Shown one piece after another: positions 53,702-56,720 of a stretch of 56,720 nucleotides of DNA. The notes below the pieces were generated by a model. That model did not search any database. It saw only the letters and a program-made list of their open reading frames with translations, and had not been told where the DNA came from. This DNA is from Myxococcales bacterium (GTDB taxonomy: Bacteria > Myxococcota_A > UBA9160 > UBA4427): NCBI GenBank assembly GCA_014240165.1, contig JAAZXM010000022.1, positions 1 through 56,720 on the forward strand, written 5' to 3'. Both the position numbers and the translations under genes were made by a program. Each line of letters begins with the position of its first letter. The stretch's first letter is position 1.

Positions 53702-55516
53702 CTACTCGCCCCAGAGCGCATCCGACAAGCCTGAACTGCGTTGGATTCGGCGCTCGATGGCTTCGGCCAGCACATCCCGGGAGGCAAAGATCACCGCGCT
53801 CTGCCGCGCGCGGCTGATCGCGGTATAGACGAGTTCGCGCGAGAGGATCGGTGATTTCTCTCTCGGCAGAACCAGGGCGACCGCCTTGAATTCCGACCCC
53901 TGGCTCTTGTGTACCGTGGTGGCGAAAACGGTTTCCGCTGCGCCCAGGCTCAGGGGCGAGAGCCAACGCGGGCCCCCGCCCTGCGCGCGAAAGAACACGC
54001 GCACGGCCCGCCCGGGGTTGTCCGGATCGTCCGCGACGATGCCCACATCCCCGTTATAAAGTTCGAGTTCGTAATCGTTTCGGGCGATCCCCACCGGACG
54101 GCCGGGCGGCAGGGTTTCGGGACGATCCGGATTTCCGCCCAGGCCCAGCAGGCGTTCGGCCAGGGCGTTGAGCGCCTCCACCCCGCCCTCGCCGCGCCGG
54201 TGGGCACAGAGAATCCTGAAATTGTCCAGGGCGGCCAGCTGACCTTCGGGGCCGGTCTCCGCCTGGAAGGGCGCGTACCCCGCCGCGATGGCCTCGGCCA
54301 GGGCGTTCCCCCAGCCGCCGCCGACCGCCGGCTCCACCAGGCGGATTTCCGGCCGCTCGGCGTCATCCAGCAGCGCCAGGGCCGCCTGGGAATCGCCTTC
54401 GTTGATCGAGCGCGTCAACTCGGCGATGCCGCTTTCCGCTTCGAAGCGATAGTTCCGGGTCAGGTGCACCACCGCGCGCGTCGCCGAGGAGGCCGCGTGC
54501 GGCTGCCGGCCGATATCGCCGAGCACCGCCCCGGCTTCCACCGAGGCCAGCTGGTCCCGGTCGCCCAGAAGAACCAGGCGCGCCGCCCCGGGCAACGCTT
54601 CGGTGAGCCGGGTCATCAACGCCAGGTCCACCATGGACGCTTCGTCCACCAGGAGAACATCCACCTCCAGCGGGTTTTCCGCGCCATAGCGCGGGCGCCT
54701 TCCGAGCCGCGGACCCAGGCCGAGACAGCGATGGATCGTCGAAGCGGCCAGTGGCATCGCGTCGCGCACCTCCGACGAACAATCGAGCGAGGCGAGCTGG
54801 CGTTGAACCGACGCCTGGAGGTGGGCGGCGGCCTTGCCGGTGGGCGCCACCATCCTGATCCGGGGCGGAGCCTGTCCCGCCGCCAGGGCCTGCTCGATGA
54901 GCAGGGCCAGAATGCCCACCACCGTGAAAGTCTTGCCCGTACCCGGCCCCCCCGAGATCACGAGGAAGCGCGAGCGCAGGGCCGACTCGGCCGCCTCCCT
55001 TTGCGGATTGGTTTCCTCCCCGGGCCCCGCCGCGGGACCGAAGAAACGCTCGAGGCCATCGGCCAGCACCGCCTCGTCGATGCTCTCCGGGCCCGTCTCC
55101 GCCCCAATTCTCTGGCGCAGATCCCGGGCGAGGGTCTGCTGGTCGTCCCAATAGCGACGCAAATAGAGCCGTCCCTGGCCGTCCAGGACCAGCGGGGCAT
55201 GGGAAGCGGCAGCCGAAGCCGCGCCGCCCGCAGCGGGATGGACCAAAGCGCTGGCTTCGAGCAATGAAAGCCACGCCTCGGTCTCGGGCCACTCCCACTG
55301 GACTTCCGGAGTTTCGGAAAGGAACGCGTCGCCGTCGGCGAGCCCGCGAATATCCAAGCAGACATGGCCCTCGCCCACGTTGCGACTCGCCAGCCCCGCC
55401 GCCAGCAAAACCTCGGGACGGGCTTCCTCCCCCAATCGGCCCAGGGTTCGGGCGAAATGGTCGTCCAGGGCGGAGATCACCCCCCGGCTCCGCAGCCCGC
55501 GAAGATCGGCGATCAC
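53702..55516 (-). CDS. recD: Exodeoxyribonuclease V alpha subunit RecD
   Basis: A 604-aa SF1B DNA helicase. Walker A FLVISGGPGTGKTFTVV is at about 185-200, and Walker B VDVLLVDEASMVDLALMTRL is near 290. Later motifs include LLGDRDQLASVEAGAVLGD, the YNGDVGIV strand and the C-terminal FATTVHKSQGSEFKAVALVL...RELVYTAISRAR. RecD supplies the fast 5'-3' motor and controls RecBCD nuclease activity in double-strand-break repair. The start is GTG, which overlaps the recB TGA by 4 nt (GTGA), so translation is coupled. The N-terminal domain (FARTLGRLGEEARPEVLLAAGLASR) also matches RecD. Confidence 0.93.
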   Translation of the reverse strand: MIADLRGLRSRGVISALDDHFARTLGRLGEEARPEVLLAAGLASRNVGEGHVCLDIRGLADGDAFLSETPEVQWEWPETEAWLSLLEASALVHPAAGGAASAAASHAPLVLDGQGRLYLRRYWDDQQTLARDLRQRIGAETGPESIDEAVLADGLERFFGPAAGPGEETNPQREAAESALRSRFLVISGGPGTGKTFTVVGILALLIEQALAAGQAPPRIRMVAPTGKAAAHLQASVQRQLASLDCSSEVRDAMPLAASTIHRCLGLGPRLGRRPRYGAENPLEVDVLLVDEASMVDLALMTRLTEALPGAARLVLLGDRDQLASVEAGAVLGDIGRQPHAASSATRAVVHLTRNYRFEAESGIAELTRSINEGDSQAALALLDDAERPEIRLVEPAVGGGWGNALAEAIAAGYAPFQAETGPEGQLAALDNFRILCAHRRGEGGVEALNALAERLLGLGGNPDRPETLPPGRPVGIARNDYELELYNGDVGIVADDPDNPGRAVRVFFRAQGGGPRWLSPLSLGAAETVFATTVHKSQGSEFKAVALVLPREKSPILSRELVYTAISRARQSAVIFASRDVLAEAIERRIQRSSGLSDALWGE

Positions 55517-56460
55517 TCCCCGCCCCCTTGCGCGCCCGGCGCATCATCCCCAAGACAGGCCGAGAGCGCTTCGATCAAGCCCCGGGGAGGTCGGTCGTAG
55601 AAAATCCCCAGGCCACCGGGGCTCTCGGGCGCCATCCCGCGCAGGAAGAGGTAATAGGCCCCGCCCATATGCCGGTCGTAATCATACCCGGGCAGGCGCC
55701 GCCCCAGATGGCGGTGCAGCGCCACCGTGTAGAGGTGGTATTGGAGGATGTAATCGTGGTGCTCCATGGAGGTGCGCAACTCGTCGGGCCCGTAGTCGCT
55801 GGGCAGACGGCCCAATTGATTCGACTTGTAGTCCGCCAGGTAGAAACGATCCCCCTGGCGAAAGCTCAGATCGATGAAACCGCGCAAATGCCCCTGCAAC
55901 GGGGCGAAGCCGAAGCCGCGCAAACGCTCGACATAGGCCGCGGAGACCGCATCCCCGGCGTGGGCGGCGAAGACATCGGCCAGGCCACTGGCCGTGAGGG
56001 GCGGCGCACCGGAACCCGCCACCGGAAGCGTAAACTCCATCTCATCGACCCGATCGCGGCGGGAGAGATCGCGCAAACAGAATCCCTCCAAGGGGCCGCC
56101 CAGGGGTGTGGCGAGTGTTTGCCGAATGCCGGCGCCCAGCACCGGCGCAAGTTCCGGCTCGAGACCATGGCGCGTAAGCGCTGCATCGAGTTCCCGCGCC
56201 AAGGCATCGGCATCGGGCAACGCGAAGTCGATCCGTTCGAAGACCTGGTGGATCATCGTGCCCGGGCCCGCACCGGCGGGAAATGCGTGGAGGAGCACCG
56301 GCGCTTCTTCCCCATCCCCAACACCCGCGGCAGCGGCCGGCGGGGCGCCCGAAGCGTCGTAGTCAAGACCCTGGCTCGCCGGATGGGATTCGGACCGCGC
56401 GTGGGCGGCTCCCCCGCTCGCGCCCGCGGCCAACCCGGAGAAACTCGAAACCCTCCAGCG
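55513..56460 (-). pseudogene. recB: RecB C-terminal part (nuclease domain), 5' end lost
   Basis: About 315 codons of the exodeoxyribonuclease V beta subunit. RWRVSSFSGLAAGAS and SESHPASQGLDYD are the linker, then GTMIHQVFERIDF, LRGFIDLSFRQGDRFYLADYKSNQLG (nuclease Asp...Asp-Tyr-Lys) and HHDYILQYHLYTVALHRHL. The helicase domains should lie further right but homology ends at about 56460, where a CinA fragment begins on the other strand. The frame stays open past this point but encodes nothing RecB-like. Whether the gene is truly broken or the contig is misjoined cannot be told here. Confidence 0.8.
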
Positions 56461-56681
56461 CGGGGCCAGGCGGCGGCAGCGAGGAGAAGCCCGTCGGCCT
56501 GGTCTGGATCGCGGCGGCGGTGCGGCGCGACGAGCGCACGGAGGCTGCCGGCTCGCGCTTCGAGGTGGTCAGCGAGGAGCGCAGGTTCGGCGACCTCGGG
56601 CGTGAGCATGTGCGCGGGCGTGCGGTCCAGGCCGCCGTGGAGCTGGGGCTGCGGGTCGTGGGCGTCGAGCAGGACAGCTAG
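56460..56681 (+). pseudogene. CinA C-terminal domain fragment
   Basis: From about AGPGGGSEEKPVGLVWIAAA to the TAG, the plus strand encodes the last 73 residues of a nicotinamide-nucleotide amidohydrolase (CinA C-terminal) domain, ending REHVRGRAVQAAVELGLRVV and a short tail. The preceding residues that should carry the first half of the domain are absent; that sequence is recB on the other strand. The fragment and the bases after it look richer in G+C than the recB side. This fits a rearrangement or chimeric contig end. Confidence 0.6.
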
Positions 56682-56720
56682 GCGCCGAGGCCGCGCTGCA
56701 CGCGTGCGGCCGGCCCGCGC

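Noticed and set aside
53909-55267. 452-codon frame opposite recD
   Set aside because: Antisense of a complete RecD with Walker motifs; no family similarity.

Overview
The window is high-G+C bacterial DNA of a Gram-negative type. It encodes several lipoproteins with lipoboxes, a predicted outer-membrane protein, exported enzymes with Sec signals, and many genes with Shine-Dalgarno sequences. The gene mix is two Baeyer-Villiger-type monooxygenases, a cytochrome P450, an F420-type luciferase-like oxidoreductase, a D-aminoacylase-like amidohydrolase, several glutathione S-transferases, RbgA, MTA phosphorylase and C-terminal tails of the Cys/hydrophobic/Arg kind. This suits a deltaproteobacteria-like lineage such as Binatota/Desulfobacterota_B or Myxococcota, probably from a metagenome. 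No rRNA or marker phylogeny is available here, so that assignment is inference. I found no tRNA, rRNA, CRISPR array, IS element or phage gene.

Layout. 1-8.6 kb: the tail of a probable sulfatase, a carotenoid-cleavage-type oxygenase divergent from a methanethiol-methyltransferase-like membrane protein, two GST-family genes, an amidohydrolase divergent from an iron-type alcohol dehydrogenase, then a scar where the start of a third GST is joined to the end of an MFS transporter. 8.6-23.7 kb: an exported KatG, a membrane-anchored DUF1330-like protein, two paralogous flavin monooxygenases, a GDSL/SGNH hydrolase, a HAD phosphatase, a NIPSNAP protein, two SAM methyltransferases, a cadherin-repeat surface protein, an acyltransferase-3 and a SnoaL-like protein. 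24-29.5 kb: two exported proteins of unknown role (one a lipoprotein with a caspase/gingipain-like His...Cys pattern), a P450 and an LLM oxidoreductase. 29.6-35.5 kb: a cell-surface modification block (SGNH/DltD-like plus MBOAT O-acyltransferase, converging on AsnB-like amidotransferase and CapK-like adenylating enzyme). 35.9-38.3 kb: mtnP-apt, which together return the adenine of methylthioadenosine to AMP, and an SDR.

38.3-56.7 kb: this part looks richer in G+C and more tightly packed. It holds an RHS/YD-repeat lipoprotein with an anchoring tail in place of a toxin tip, a GT39 membrane glycosyltransferase, a rhomboid-TPR-acidic fusion broken by a single-base frameshift, a DUF3604 lipoprotein coupled to a GT2-Rossmann fusion, asnS, rbgA, an outer-membrane protein with a (TTGGG)6 tract upstream, rsgA, recD and the 3' part of recB. 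At about 56,460 recB homology stops exactly where a CinA C-terminal fragment begins on the other strand, which looks like a rearrangement or a chimeric contig end.

The left two thirds read as an oxidative and xenobiotic/lipid-degradation gene pool with cell-surface genes, and the right third as housekeeping plus envelope functions. The most unusual items are the RHS protein with a sorting-like tail, the frameshifted rhomboid fusion, the caspase-like lipoprotein, the secreted KatG, the pentanucleotide tract and several uncharacterised palindromes and leader hairpins.
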